Shown: positions 8,707 through 17,388 of the stretch, one piece after another | Position numbering within the stretch: position 1 is the first letter of the stretch | Layout of the letters: every line of letters begins with the position of its first letter | Origin: Microcystis panniformis FACHB-1757 | GTDB taxonomy: Bacteria; Cyanobacteriota; Cyanobacteriia; Cyanobacteriales; Microcystaceae | DNA length: 64,000 nt | Assembly (NCBI RefSeq): GCF_001264245.1 | Contig: NZ_CP011339.1 | Span: forward strand, 2,728,001 to 2,792,000 | Reading direction: 5' to 3' | Program-made: the position numbers and the translations under genes | Notes under the pieces: generated by a model | Databases searched by the model: none | Told to the model about the DNA's origin: nothing | Seen by the model: the letters and a program-made list of their open reading frames with translations, nothing else

Positions 8707-10143
8707 TTACTTGGTTAAAACCCAAGTGTCCTTACTGCCACCACCTTGAGAAGAATTAACCACTAAAGAACCCTTTTTCAAAGCCACGCGAGTTAACCCC
8801 CCGGGATGCACATAAATTTCATCGCCACGATGGAGAATATAGGGACGTAAATCCACATGACGACCTTCAACTTCCGTGTCAATTAAAGTGGGAACCCTAG
8901 AAAGACTTAACACCGGTTGAGCGATATAATTGCGAGGGTTAGCGGCAATGCGTGGGGCAAATTCTTCTCGTTCTTTCGAGGTAGCTTGGGAACCAACTAA
9001 CATCCCATAACCTCCCGATTCATTGGCGGCTTTCACAACTAACTTATCGAGATTATTTAAGACATAATCTAAGTCCTTTTCTCGCCAACAAAGATAGGTA
9101 GGAACGTTATTTAAAAGCGCTTCTTCTCCCAGATAATAACGAATCATATCGGGGACAAAAGCATAAATAACCTTATCATCAGCGACTCCCGTACCAGGAG
9201 CATTAGCTAAAGCGACGCGGCCTTCCTGAAAAACTTTTAATAATCCGGGTACACCTAACATCGAATCGGGACGAAAAACCGCCGGATCTAAAAAGTCATC
9301 ATCGAGGCGACGATATACCACATCTACCCTTCTTAATCCCTTGGTGGTTTTCATTTGTAGATAACCATCAAAGACGACTAAATCACGCCCTTCCACTAAT
9401 TCTACCCCCATTTGTTGGGCGATAAAAGAATGTTCAAAGTAGGCAGAATTATAGGTTCCGGGGGTTAAAACTACTACGGTGGGATTAGGTAATTGGGGTG
9501 GGGCTAAATTAAGGAGAGTTTCCAACAGATGGGAAGGATAATCATCCACCGGTTTAACATTCATTGTCTGGAAAATATCGGGGAAGGTGCTTTTCATTAC
9601 CCGACGATTTTCCAGGACATAGGAAATACCGGAAGGAACCCGCAAATTATCCTCTAAAACGTACCATTGACCATCTTTATCGCGGACTAAATCGGTTCCC
9701 GTGATGTGACACCAGATACCTCCGGCGGGTTTCAGTCCCACACAGGGTTTCAGAAATCCCGTCGCCGAGGCGATTAGTTCGGGGGGAATAATGCCATCTT
9801 TAATGATTAACTGGTCATTGTAGATATCGGAGAGAAAAAGATTGAGGGCTTTGATGCGTTGTTTCAGGCCTCTTTCTAAATAATCCCAGTCCTCAGCTGC
9901 GACAATTCGGGGAATAATATCAAAAGGAAAGATTTTTTCTACCCCTTGATTGTCGCTATAGACATTGAAAGTCACCCCCAATTCAAACAGGGCCGACTGA
10001 GCGGTTTCCCGGTGTTGTTGAAGTTCTCGGGGCGGCAGATTCTGCAACCATTTGATTAAAGGGGACGAGTGGGGACGAGGTTGACCATCATCTAAGAATA
10101 GTTCGTCGTAGAAGCCTTCGGGATCGTAGGTATTTAATAGCAC
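8707..10143 (-). CDS. Circularly permuted type-2 ATP-grasp protein (DUF404/407)
   Basis: 478 residues, normal length. The N-terminal half carries YDPEGFYDELFLDDG and FPFDIIPR, the middle GTYNSAYFEHSFIAQQMGVE and VDVVYRRLDDDFLDP, and the C-terminal half KAANESGGYGMLVG and VDLRPYILHRGDEIYVHPGG. The last two match the permuted ATP-grasp nucleotide loop and metal-binding region. ATP-grasp enzymes form amide bonds through acyl phosphates. It is first in the minus-strand cluster with the alpha-E and transglutaminase genes. The product made by this cluster is unknown. Confidence 0.92.
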   Translation of the reverse strand: MLLNTYDPEGFYDELFLDDGQPRPHSSPLIKWLQNLPPRELQQHRETAQSALFELGVTFNVYSDNQGVEKIFPFDIIPRIVAAEDWDYLERGLKQRIKALNLFLSDIYNDQLIIKDGIIPPELIASATGFLKPCVGLKPAGGIWCHITGTDLVRDKDGQWYVLEDNLRVPSGISYVLENRRVMKSTFPDIFQTMNVKPVDDYPSHLLETLLNLAPPQLPNPTVVVLTPGTYNSAYFEHSFIAQQMGVELVEGRDLVVFDGYLQMKTTKGLRRVDVVYRRLDDDFLDPAVFRPDSMLGVPGLLKVFQEGRVALANAPGTGVADDKVIYAFVPDMIRYYLGEEALLNNVPTYLCWREKDLDYVLNNLDKLVVKAANESGGYGMLVGSQATSKEREEFAPRIAANPRNYIAQPVLSLSRVPTLIDTEVEGRHVDLRPYILHRGDEIYVHPGGLTRVALKKGSLVVNSSQGGGSKDTWVLTK

Positions 10144-10184
10144 GCTGACCTCATTTCATACCGATACTTTTTTGCTAACATACA

Positions 10185-11285
10185 TTAACAATGCACTCTA
10201 AGAGAGTCTCTTAAAGAGGGGGTATCTCCCAAAGCACGAAGAAAAATTCCTCGTGCGCCATTAATATCTCTATCCATCGTCTTGCCATCAATCTTGGATT
10301 TAATGACTTTTTTTCCACCTAAGTTATGTATTAATTCACCAGTCCAGCTAACTGTTTTCGACGTATAGGCTTCACAGCAGTCTATTACTAATTTACCCAT
10401 CTCAAAAGCCTTATGCTTGAGAAATTGCTTAAATCGGTAATGAGACCAGTTAAGCATCTGTCTAACAGATTTTGAGCGAATCTTCCTGCTATTTTTTAGA
10501 ACCATTTCTGACACTTCAAAAGTAGGCAAAAGAATCACATCAAAGTTATCAACTAGGAATCTAGCAACTTGATGATGAAGTTCATCTACTAAATTCCTGA
10601 TTTTATTTCTTAGTCGATTAGCTGCTTTTCGATAACGGTTTCTGGTTTTAGCATTAACTTTGGTAGAACGAGAAATTAAATCATCAAGGTGATAGCATAA
10701 TCGTTGGATTTTACCTATATCCTGACTCCCGATTGAGCCAAAACTATTAGGCGAGAATAGTGCCAGAAAATCTCTAACACCGGGGTCTAGGGCGACAATG
10801 CGTCCTTGGTTATCGGATTCGCATCGTTGCACCTCATGGGGAATAGCTAAATAGTATTGTCCATTTCTGGATACTAATCGGCTATCCCCAAAATTGTCGG
10901 GCAGTGATTCGGTGAAGCGTATTTGCCCTAATTTTGTGTGATATATTCCTTTTTCTGAAATGGCTGACTTAGGAATATAACATGATTGCTGTTTATCTTT
11001 ACGGGAACGGAATTTTACTTTCTGGATTTCCCCAGTTTTTTGATATTTTCTTTGAGCATTTTGAACGGCTTCACAAGCGTCTTTGACTGCTATTGATTTA
11101 ATCTGGTAGGGGACTTCTTTAGCCCATTCTGGTAAATCATTAATGATTCCGGTCTTGATAGCCTTCCAATTAGCTTTTCTATCTGGTTCCTGTAGATATT
11201 TAATGGTTTGGTTGAAGACAAACCGAGATACTCCCCACCAGTGTTTCATCAGTTTCTTCTGTTCTGTTGTTGGATAAATCCGCAC
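10185..11285 (-). CDS. tnpB: IS607-type TnpB without zinc-finger cysteines
   Basis: 366 residues if started at GTG 11285 (VRIYPTTEQKK); the frame is open further upstream but there it overlaps tnpA and has no family resemblance. RuvC-like residues are in place: D167 in VALDPGVRDF, E257 in LLPTFEVSEM, and D340 in MDRDINGARG. TnpB proteins are RNA-guided nucleases that help keep the element. The zinc ribbon normally found between the last two motifs has lost all four cysteines (KTVSWTGELIHNLGG...KSKIDGKTMDRD). I recall other cyanobacterial IS607 TnpB proteins like this, so it may be a lineage rather than decay. Nuclease activity is therefore uncertain. Confidence 0.85.
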   Translation of the reverse strand: MRIYPTTEQKKLMKHWWGVSRFVFNQTIKYLQEPDRKANWKAIKTGIINDLPEWAKEVPYQIKSIAVKDACEAVQNAQRKYQKTGEIQKVKFRSRKDKQQSCYIPKSAISEKGIYHTKLGQIRFTESLPDNFGDSRLVSRNGQYYLAIPHEVQRCESDNQGRIVALDPGVRDFLALFSPNSFGSIGSQDIGKIQRLCYHLDDLISRSTKVNAKTRNRYRKAANRLRNKIRNLVDELHHQVARFLVDNFDVILLPTFEVSEMVLKNSRKIRSKSVRQMLNWSHYRFKQFLKHKAFEMGKLVIDCCEAYTSKTVSWTGELIHNLGGKKVIKSKIDGKTMDRDINGARGIFLRALGDTPSLRDSLRVHC

Positions 11286-11829
11286 TTTCTTTGATTTTTT
11301 GAGCGTACTTCCTGAGTCCGGACATTCGGCAAGAGAAGATGTGAAGTATTTATAACAAGTCTGCTGTAAGTTCTGATTCGGGACTGTGAACAGTTTGGTC
11401 GAGAACCAAGATTTTGCCACCGTTTTGTTCGACCATATACTGTATAAGCTCGAATCTAAATCGGCATAATCTGTCCAGTGTGGACATAACAATTGTGAGT
11501 TTATTTCCCCACAATAATCTGTCCAGTATGGCTCTAAGTCCTTTTCTTTGGAAGTTAAGCCCACTATCGAGGTCTTTGATGATTTCTGCCTCTGGATAGA
11601 ATCCGCGCATAAAGCTGACTTGTCTCTCAAGGTCATCTCGTTGCTTGATTGAACTGACTCGGCAGTAGCAAACAAGGGAAGCTCTAGCTGCACCATTGAC
11701 GTAAGACTGGACATCGTACAATCGTTGCCCTGCTTCGTTTTTGATACTTTTGATTTTCCCTTCATCGGCATATTCTCTTAATGTATTGGGATGTAATCCC
11801 CATAGCTCAACGGCTTTTCTTAGGGTCAC
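11200..11829 (-). pseudogene. tnpA: IS607 TnpA serine recombinase, interrupted by one stop codon
   Basis: The N-terminus MTLRKAVELWGLHPNTLREY is a MerR-type helix-turn-helix, followed by the serine-recombinase domain (VCYCRVSSIKQRDDLERQ holds the catalytic Ser; STLDRLCRFRFELIQYM the arginine helix). The reading frame stops at TAA 11350-11352 after SELTADLL. The same frame goes on for 49 more codons with family-like sequence (ILHIFSCRMSGLRKYAQKIK), so a single nonsense change truncates the protein at 159 residues. The lost tail contains the end of the recombinase domain, so it is probably inactive. Confidence 0.85.
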
Positions 11830-12111
11830 AAACGTTCGCCTAAATAGTGGAGTATGTAGGTCAATGTGAGCAAATCAGTAACTAGCTGTCAACCTTACCT
11901 ATTCCCAGTGTCGGACAATTAGCCCGATTTTTTGTAGTCTAGGAGACATTTTAAGGGAAATTTTAGGAAGTTACGTTTTTTGAGGCTGGCGATCGCTGAT
12001 TGATCCCCACCGGTGGAGAAACCTGACAAGAGCGAGAATTAGCCCTGAAAACTGTGTTACATTTTTTAAAGGTCACACCTTAAATCTTTCATTTTTCTTA
12101 CTGGTTACGCG

Positions 12112-12780
12112 ATGTTTACCAAACAAGTAACGGATTCTAAAGCCTATCAATGGTTTGAGGAACGCTTAGAAATTCAAGGGATCGCTGATGATATCAGCAC
12201 CAAATACGTTCCCCCCCACGTTAATATCTTCTACTGTCTGGGTGGTATCACCCTTGTGTGCTTCGTGATCCAGTTTGCCACTGGTTTTGCCATGACCTTC
12301 TACTACAAACCCACTGTAGCAGAGGCCCTCTCCTCCGTACAGTACATCATGAACGAAGTTAACTTTGGTTGGTTAATTCGTTCTATCCATCGCTGGTCCG
12401 CCAGTATGATGGTCTTAATGATGATCCTGCACGTTTTCCGCGTCTATCTGACCGGTGGCTTCAAAAAACCTCGCGAATTAACCTGGGTGACTGGGGTTGT
12501 CCTGGCCGTGATCACCGTTAGCTTCGGTGTCACCGGTTACTCCTTGCCCTGGGATCAGGTGGGTTACTGGGCGGTTAAAATTGTTTCCGGTGTACCTGCT
12601 GCTATTCCCGTCGTCGGTGATCAACTCGTCACCCTGATGCGCGGTAGCGAAAGCGTCGGTCAAGCAACTTTAACCCGTTTCTACAGCTTGCATACTTTTG
12701 TACTACCCTGGTCGATCGCGGTCTTCATGTTGCTACATTTCTTGATGATCCGTAAACAAGGCATTTCTGGGCCTCTATAA
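12112..12780 (+). CDS. petB: Cytochrome b6 (b6f complex)
   Basis: 222 residues, full length. The sequence MFTKQVTDSKAYQWFEERL, the four membrane segments and the heme-ligating histidines (in RSIHRWSASMMVLMMILHVFRVY and FYSLHTFVLPW...LLHFLMIRKQG) are classical. PetB binds two b hemes and heme c(n) and carries plastoquinol electrons in the thylakoid b6f complex. It is followed 51 bp later by petD, the normal cyanobacterial pair. The 280 bp upstream hold its promoter and the left end of the IS607 element. Confidence 0.99.
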   Translation: MFTKQVTDSKAYQWFEERLEIQGIADDISTKYVPPHVNIFYCLGGITLVCFVIQFATGFAMTFYYKPTVAEALSSVQYIMNEVNFGWLIRSIHRWSASMMVLMMILHVFRVYLTGGFKKPRELTWVTGVVLAVITVSFGVTGYSLPWDQVGYWAVKIVSGVPAAIPVVGDQLVTLMRGSESVGQATLTRFYSLHTFVLPWSIAVFMLLHFLMIRKQGISGPL

Positions 12781-12831
12781 TTCAGAAAAATATCTCTGTC
12801 GATCCGAAATCATTTTTAGGAGACATTATCC

Positions 12832-13314
12832 ATGTCCACATTAAAAAAGCCCGATCTCAGCGATCCCGCTCTCCGCGCTAAGTTGGCTAAAGGTATGGGT
12901 CACAACTACTACGGTGAACCCGCTTGGCCCAACGATCTGCTCTATGTCTTCCCGGTGGTTATCTTCGGTACGATCGGACTCTGCACCGGTTTAGCGATTA
13001 TGGATCCCACCATGATTGGTGAACCTGCCGATCCTTTCGCTACTCCCTTAGAAATTCTGCCAGAGTGGTATCTTTATCCCGTTTTCCAAATTCTCCGCAT
13101 TCTTCCTAACAAACTCCTAGGTATCGCTTGCATGGCTGGCGTTCCCCTAGGCTTGATGTTAGTTCCTTTTATTGAAAGCGTCAATAAATTCCAAAATCCC
13201 TTCCGTCGTCCCGTCGCTACCGCTATCTTCCTATTTGGTACTGTGGTCACGATTTGGTTAGGTATTGGTGCCACTTTCCCCATCGATACATCTTTAACTC
13301 TCGGTTTGTTCTAA
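12832..13314 (+). CDS. petD: Cytochrome b6f complex subunit IV
   Basis: 160 residues, full length, starting MSTLKKPDLSDPALRAKLAKG. It has three membrane segments and the quinol-site sequence LPEWYLYPVFQILR (PEWY). A good ribosome site (TAGGAG) lies 10 bases before the ATG. PetD and PetB together correspond to cytochrome b of the bc1 complex. An inverted repeat with a T-run follows the stop. Confidence 0.99.
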   Translation: MSTLKKPDLSDPALRAKLAKGMGHNYYGEPAWPNDLLYVFPVVIFGTIGLCTGLAIMDPTMIGEPADPFATPLEILPEWYLYPVFQILRILPNKLLGIACMAGVPLGLMLVPFIESVNKFQNPFRRPVATAIFLFGTVVTIWLGIGATFPIDTSLTLGLF

Positions 13315-13338
13315 GTTACTGAACTTCACCGGTTTTTT

Positions 13339-13388
13339 GCCCACGCTTGTGATTCCTGACTTTGGAAGAGCGATCGTGGGCAATTTTA
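13339..13388 (+). terminator. Probable petBD terminator
   Basis: GCCCACG (13339-13345) pairs with CGTGGGC (13375-13381) and is followed by AATTTT. The loop is long (29 bases) and contains an HIP1-like GCGATCG, so efficiency is uncertain. Confidence 0.5.
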
Positions 13389-13424
13389 ATTTTGATTTCT
13401 CCTATCTCAATGGAGCGACAGGAC

Positions 13425-13458
13425 TCCCGTTAAACCGCTACGCGGTTTAACGGGATAT
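13425..13458. repeat. IS200/IS605-type end hairpin
   Basis: CCCGTTAAACCGC-TAC-GCGGTTTAACGGG is a perfect 13-bp stem just beyond the TnpA Y1 remnant. IS200/IS605 elements carry such subterminal hairpins as the transposase binding site, so this marks the downstream end of the broken element. Confidence 0.7.
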
Positions 13459-13478
13459 GAATCGCCACCAGAATGAAA

Positions 13479-13591
13479 CTAACGCGGTAGCGTTTCCACT
13501 TTCGGGGAGTTTTGGTTCTCGACGTATTTTTTTAGTTGTTCGACGGTAACGCCGCCACAACTAGCCACAAAATAAGCCCCCGTCCAAAAAT
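13479..13591 (-). pseudogene. C-terminal remnant of IS200/IS605 TnpA (Y1 transposase)
   Basis: The last 36 codons translate to FWTGAYFVASCGGVTVEQLK and a further 16 residues ending TLPR, a familiar TnpA tail in cyanobacterial IS200/IS605 elements. Everything upstream, including the HUH motif, is gone: the ISL3 element begins one base beyond at 13592. The catalytic tyrosine region is not complete, so this is a fragment only. Confidence 0.8.
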
Positions 13592-15013
13592 GGCTCTTCG
13601 TTACCCTTTATGCTAAATCAACATACAAGATGCCAAGATAACATACTTCTAACCCAAAAATTCCGAAAGTTTCTAAAGCCATAGCCTCTCCGTTTTATTA
13701 GTTTAAGTTTATTGTTGATTCCCTCGACCACCCCATTCGTTGTCCTTCGCTCGAAATAACTAATTATTTCTCCAAACCAGTTTCGGATTGTTTGACAACT
13801 CTTGGTAAAAACACTGGAGGATTTTGCCAACCATTCCGAGATGGATAGCATTCCCTCTGTCGAATTCTCTGAGGTTTCATAAATCTTTCTAAATTCTTCC
13901 TTTAACTCGTGCATCTTTTTCAAATTTGGGAAATTTTCTTTGATAGCTTCTAGTTTGATTTTTTGAGTTTCCGTTAAATCTTTTTCATTTTTTAACAAGC
14001 TATATTTACTTCGCTTTAAAACTTCTAGCTTCGCTTCTTTTTCCGCTTTCTGTTTTTTATTTTTCTGCGCTTCTACGGCTCTTTTTTCTGCTTTTCTTTG
14101 TTCGTCTAACTCTTGATTAATTTGTTTCATTACATGGAATCTATCGGCGACTACCTCGGCCGATGGCATCAATTCTTTCACCAAATTTTTATAGGGCAAC
14201 CAAAGGTCTATGCTGACTTCTTCAATTTGCTCTAACACCTCTTTTCCCCACCCTGTAAGCGTTTCCCTCAATTCTTCTTGTGTTCGCTTCTCTAGAATAG
14301 CTATTAGTTTTCCCGTATCTAAATTTACTAAAACCGCACAGTAATTTTTTTGTCCTTTGACTAGAGCGATTTCGTCAATTCCTAGTCTTTTTAATTTCGA
14401 TAGGTCTGTCTCTGTAATTTCTTCAGCTATGTCCTCTATCATTCTTTGAATCTCTTCTTCCGTTACGTCATTTCTTCGACTAACATTTAAAATATCTCCT
14501 TCTTTTAATTGTTCGAGTATATTCTCGGCTAGTCTTTTCGTATAGGTTCGTTTCTTGGCGACAAAATCTAACTCTTCGCTAAAGGGTTTCTGACAATTAT
14601 CGCACTTAAATTGACGACGATTAACCTGTAGGTACACTGGTTGTCCTGAGATTGGTAAATCTTTGACTAAATGTCGATGATTTTGGTGGAGTTTATCGCT
14701 CTCTAACCCACAACGAGGACAGGTTGCTTTTTGATTTTTCGATTCGATTCGGCAAACTATACCGATATTTTCTAGGTGTAGATAGCCTTGAATACAGGTT
14801 CCTTTTAGGTTCAAAAATTTGTCAAGTATCATAAGTAAAATAATCTCGTTTTTGGCTATTATATCAAATCTTAACTCAATTGTCTATCTTTTGGTATTAA
14901 CCTGTTTGTGCCTTAAGTCCTTCCCTGTATGGATTTCAGCTACTTTTGAGCGTAGGCGCTCTCATCGAATTTTATTTTAAGTTAATTATTTGCATAACAA
15001 TTCCCGAAGAGCC
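13592..15013 (-). mobile_element. ISL3-family insertion sequence
   Basis: The left end is GGCTCTTCGTTACCC at 13592 and the right end, read inward, is GGCTCTTCGGGAATTG at 15013; both open with GGCTCTTCG as in ISL3 elements. The transposase fills most of the 1.4 kb. No target duplication is evident: 13591 is flanked by TCCAAAAAT and 15014 by AATAC. The right end is directly followed, after 5 bases, by another GGCTCTTCGG end facing away, so the boundary has been rearranged. Confidence 0.8.
13618..14832 (-). CDS. ISL3-family transposase
   Basis: 404 residues, usual length. The N-terminus has the zinc-ribbon CPRCGLESDK followed by KDLPISGQPVYLQVNRRQFK and CDNCQKPFSE. The DDE core includes LGIDEIALVKGQKNYCAVLV (first Asp), VSIDLWLPYKNLVKELMPSA with VADRFHVMKQ (second Asp), and TNGVVEGINNKLKLIKRRGYG (Glu). 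A lysine/glutamate-rich helical insert occupies about 245-320. The stop lies 26 bp inside the left terminus. No frameshift is visible, so it may be active. Confidence 0.93.
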   Translation of the reverse strand: MILDKFLNLKGTCIQGYLHLENIGIVCRIESKNQKATCPRCGLESDKLHQNHRHLVKDLPISGQPVYLQVNRRQFKCDNCQKPFSEELDFVAKKRTYTKRLAENILEQLKEGDILNVSRRNDVTEEEIQRMIEDIAEEITETDLSKLKRLGIDEIALVKGQKNYCAVLVNLDTGKLIAILEKRTQEELRETLTGWGKEVLEQIEEVSIDLWLPYKNLVKELMPSAEVVADRFHVMKQINQELDEQRKAEKRAVEAQKNKKQKAEKEAKLEVLKRSKYSLLKNEKDLTETQKIKLEAIKENFPNLKKMHELKEEFRKIYETSENSTEGMLSISEWLAKSSSVFTKSCQTIRNWFGEIISYFERRTTNGVVEGINNKLKLIKRRGYGFRNFRNFWVRSMLSWHLVC

Positions 15014-15018
15014 AATAC

Positions 15019-15204
15019 GGCTCTTCGGTTTGTGTTATGCAATGGACGGGGGTTATAAGGGATGTAACCCTTATATAGAAAGGCATTTAGCGATTTTTGT
15101 CAATTATTTTTGATCTAGAGCGAACTAATCAATTAAGTCTCTTGCCAGATAAGGATTTAGTCGATTTATGCCCCCTATCGAACCATAACAAGTAACGAAG
15201 AGCC
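15019..15204. repeat. ISL3-type MITE or element remnant
   Basis: 186 bp with no coding capacity, bounded by GGCTCTTCGGTTTG at 15019 and, read inward from 15204, GGCTCTTCGTTACTTG. An internal piece (CTTGCCAGATAAG) resembles the interior of the MITE at 5681-5813. The adjoining ends of this element and the ISL3 element form a large inverted repeat around the spacer AATAC. No target duplication was found. Confidence 0.65.
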
Positions 15205-15228
15205 TAATTAATTTTGCTTAGGTACTTA
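15205..15228. repeat. Solo right end of an IS630-type element
   Basis: TAATTAATTTTGCTTAGGTA followed by CTTA matches the right end of the 101-bp MITE variant at 26229-26329. The left part is missing, replaced by the ISL3-type MITE end. The neighbouring bases extend it into a 24-bp palindrome with the last codons of the FkbM gene. Confidence 0.7.
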
Positions 15229-15229
15229 C

Positions 15230-16036
15230 CTAAGCAACTGAGAGAACTGAGTTGATATGAACCTTTCCCTTGACCTTATACCCAAGAGTAAAAAGGTTCG
15301 CGGATAACCAATCTTCATCTGGGAGACTCTCCAAAATCAACATTGGTTTACACCGTCTAATAGTTTCCATCGCCCCTGCTAGTGCTTGTTGTTCAAAACC
15401 TTCTACATCTAACTGTATGATTGATATGTTCCTATCGGAAGAAATAACATCGTCTATTCTCAGGACTTTAACCCTAACACTTTGTCCTTGAGATTGACTA
15501 TCCGATTTAATTAGTTTACTCCCCCCGCCAAGGGCTCGGCCAATTCGGTCAGTAATCAACATTGACATAGAACCTTCTTGGAAACCTAGGCCAGCATTAG
15601 CTATCTCCACATTATCAAGTCTATTAATATTAATTGTGATGACAGAACAACGATAATTTTCTGGGTGTGGTTCAAAAGCCCAGACTTTAGCATGAGAAGA
15701 ACAAGCCCGAGAAATGGCGGGTAAAAAATCGCCAAAATATGTCCCAGCATGGATTATATCGCCAGTTCCACAATTTTTAGTAATAATTTCAATCGTCTTC
15801 GGTTCCCAGACCTCACCAGACAGAATTGTTTGGGCAGCTGGTCTATGGACTGAGGACCAAGGTAGACAGTAACCACCATATTTATTGTAAGCAATACAAC
15901 ACTGCAGTACAGAGGCGTCATCCCCAGGATATTTGGTAATCAAAGGACTAGAAAACAGCTGCTTTCGGCGATACAAAAGGTCTTGTATTGCTTGAAGCAT
16001 AGAGTTTGGAAATAACCGAATAATTAGTTCTTTCAT
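15230..16036 (-). CDS. FkbM-family methyltransferase
   Basis: 268 residues. After an N-terminal ~90 residues the SAM fold appears: GDIIHAGTYFGDFLPAISRA (motif I), VWAFEPHPENYRCSV (acidic end of strand 2), and ISIIQLDVEGFEQQALAGAM (the FkbM signature LDVEGFE). FkbM enzymes O-methylate sugars or polyketides. GGAG lies 9 bases before the ATG. The gene is an island between IS relics and its stop overlaps an IS630-type end, so its extreme C-terminus may have been altered. The acceptor cannot be told from sequence. Confidence 0.9.
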   Translation of the reverse strand: MKELIIRLFPNSMLQAIQDLLYRRKQLFSSPLITKYPGDDASVLQCCIAYNKYGGYCLPWSSVHRPAAQTILSGEVWEPKTIEIITKNCGTGDIIHAGTYFGDFLPAISRACSSHAKVWAFEPHPENYRCSVITININRLDNVEIANAGLGFQEGSMSMLITDRIGRALGGGSKLIKSDSQSQGQSVRVKVLRIDDVISSDRNISIIQLDVEGFEQQALAGAMETIRRCKPMLILESLPDEDWLSANLFTLGYKVKGKVHINSVLSVA

Positions 16037-16294
16037 TGATGATTTTCTCCGTGGTCGCCTGGAGACAAGACTTAGGTTGTGCCAGTATTAGGTTTTGCCA
16101 GTGTATAGCAATCCCAAATGAATTGTAGAATAGTACCCTTACTGGACAAGGCTTTCAGGGGGTTTTGATTTACGACTCAAATGAACTAGCTCTAGCGCTC
16201 TTCTGGGACTTTCGGAAATCCCTAACCGAATCCAGATTCTGAAACTCTTGGTTGACAAGTGATCGCTAACTTTTTTTCTAATAAAAAGGCCAAT
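16037..16294. other. Intergenic, nothing recognised
   Basis: Only the FkbM ribosome site and the outer edge of the IS30 element are seen. No ORF, hairpin terminator or promoter could be supported. Confidence 0.4.
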
Positions 16295-16429
16295 TCAAGT
16301 CTGAATTGCATCACTATCTGATCTACCTTTATAGAATACCTCATTGGGGGTCTGATAGTCAAGACATTTTCGAGGACGATTGTTAATCAAGTTTACGGCT
16401 ATTTCCACCTGCTCTGGCTTAACAATTTT

Positions 16430-17388
16430 GGTAGTGATTCGGTAGTAGTGGTAAGCCATCTTGCTTATCTGGACTGAGTCGTGTAGAATATTTACTAATA
16501 AAAATAATTGCTTGATAAATGTTGGGGATTTGCTTTTTATGATTGCTATTTTTATCAATATCTTCTCTTGGATAATTAAACTTTGGTTAAATTACGATGA
16601 AGATTTAGAACATTGTCTTCTGACAAAAGATTCACAAACTTCAACATCTTGTTGTCCTAAATGTGGTTCTTATCATACCATCAAAAATGGTTCTACACAT
16701 AATGGCAAGCCGAAACGTCAGTGTAAAGATTGCGGTCGCCAGTTTGTGATCAATCCCACTAATAAAACCGTCTCTGACGAAACCAAACAATTAATTGATA
16801 AACTCCTGCTCGAACGAATTTCCTGACGAGGAATTGCTAGAGTAACAGGGGTAAGTTGGTCATGGTAACAAAATTATGTCAACAATAAACTGGCGGCTGT
16901 TCCCCGTCAAATAAAGGTTTCGGACAAACCAAAAGGTAAATTGGTTATAGAATGTGATGAAATGTGGTCTTTGGTTTTTTCTAAGACGATAAAAGTCTAT
17001 ATTTGGCTGGCAATTGATAGAAATACAAGAGAAATTATTGGTTGCTATGCGCGGAGATAGGAGTCGTCAATCAGCCAAAAAACTTTGGGCTAGTTTACCA
17101 GGCGTTTACCGACAATGTGCAGTTGCTTACACAGACTTTTGGGAGTCATATAAGACAGTAATTCCCAGTAAACGTCATCGACCAGTTGGTCAAGAAACTG
17201 GTCAAACTAATCATATTGAAAGATTAAATAATACCTTTCGACAAAGGATTTCTCGGCTGGTGAGAGAGAGTCTATCTTTCTCTAAAAAAATGGAGAATCA
17301 CGTTGGGGCTGTTTGGTATTTTATCCATGACTACAATGCACAGCAAAGCAAAGGATTAAGCCGCCATCACTACTACCGAATCACCACC
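16430..17388 (+). mobile_element. IS1-family element with 8-bp target duplication
   Basis: About 959 bp with terminal inverted repeats: the left end reads GGTAGTGATTCGGTAGTAGT and the right end, read inward, GGTGGTGATTCGGTAGTAGT. It is flanked by ACAATTTT at 16422-16429 and 17389-17396, the 8-bp duplication expected of IS1. It sits inside the IS30 transposase gene. Confidence 0.92.
16461..17388 (+). pseudogene. Degenerate IS1-family transposase
   Basis: The zinc-ribbon head CPKCGSYHTIKNGSTHNGKP and CKDCGRQFV is followed by ERIS-stop-RGIARVTGVSWSW-stop-QNYVNNKLAAVP, that is TGA near 16824 and TAA near 16866. The DDE part ECDEMWSFVFSKTIKVYIWLA and YTDFWESYKTVI then follows with a frameshift around 17055 (GCYA/GDRSRQSAKK). 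At least three lesions make it inactive, while the terminal repeats and target duplication are still sharp. Confidence 0.88.

Larger units (their letters stand above)
10160..11890 (-). mobile_element. IS607-family element (serine recombinase + TnpB)
   Basis: A tnpA of the MerR/serine-recombinase type and an overlapping tnpB read in the same direction, the standard IS607 layout. The exact ends cannot be set because IS607 lacks inverted repeats and target duplications. Just inside the 3' end a short hairpin (CTCTAAGAGAGTCTCTTAAAGAG region, about 10196-10220) overlaps the tnpB tail and could be part of the element's guide-like RNA. It separates the ATP-grasp cluster from petB. Confidence 0.75.

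Noticed and set aside
11286..11771. N-terminal extension of the IS607 TnpB frame
   Set aside because: The stretch is antiregister to tnpA, low in family resemblance, and TnpB proteins begin at (M/V)RIYPT-like sequence.
15041..15056. TGGACGGGGGTTAT as a second TnpA Y1 remnant
   Set aside because: Only about 14 bases resemble the fragment at 13577-13590, in opposite orientation, and the translation does not continue.
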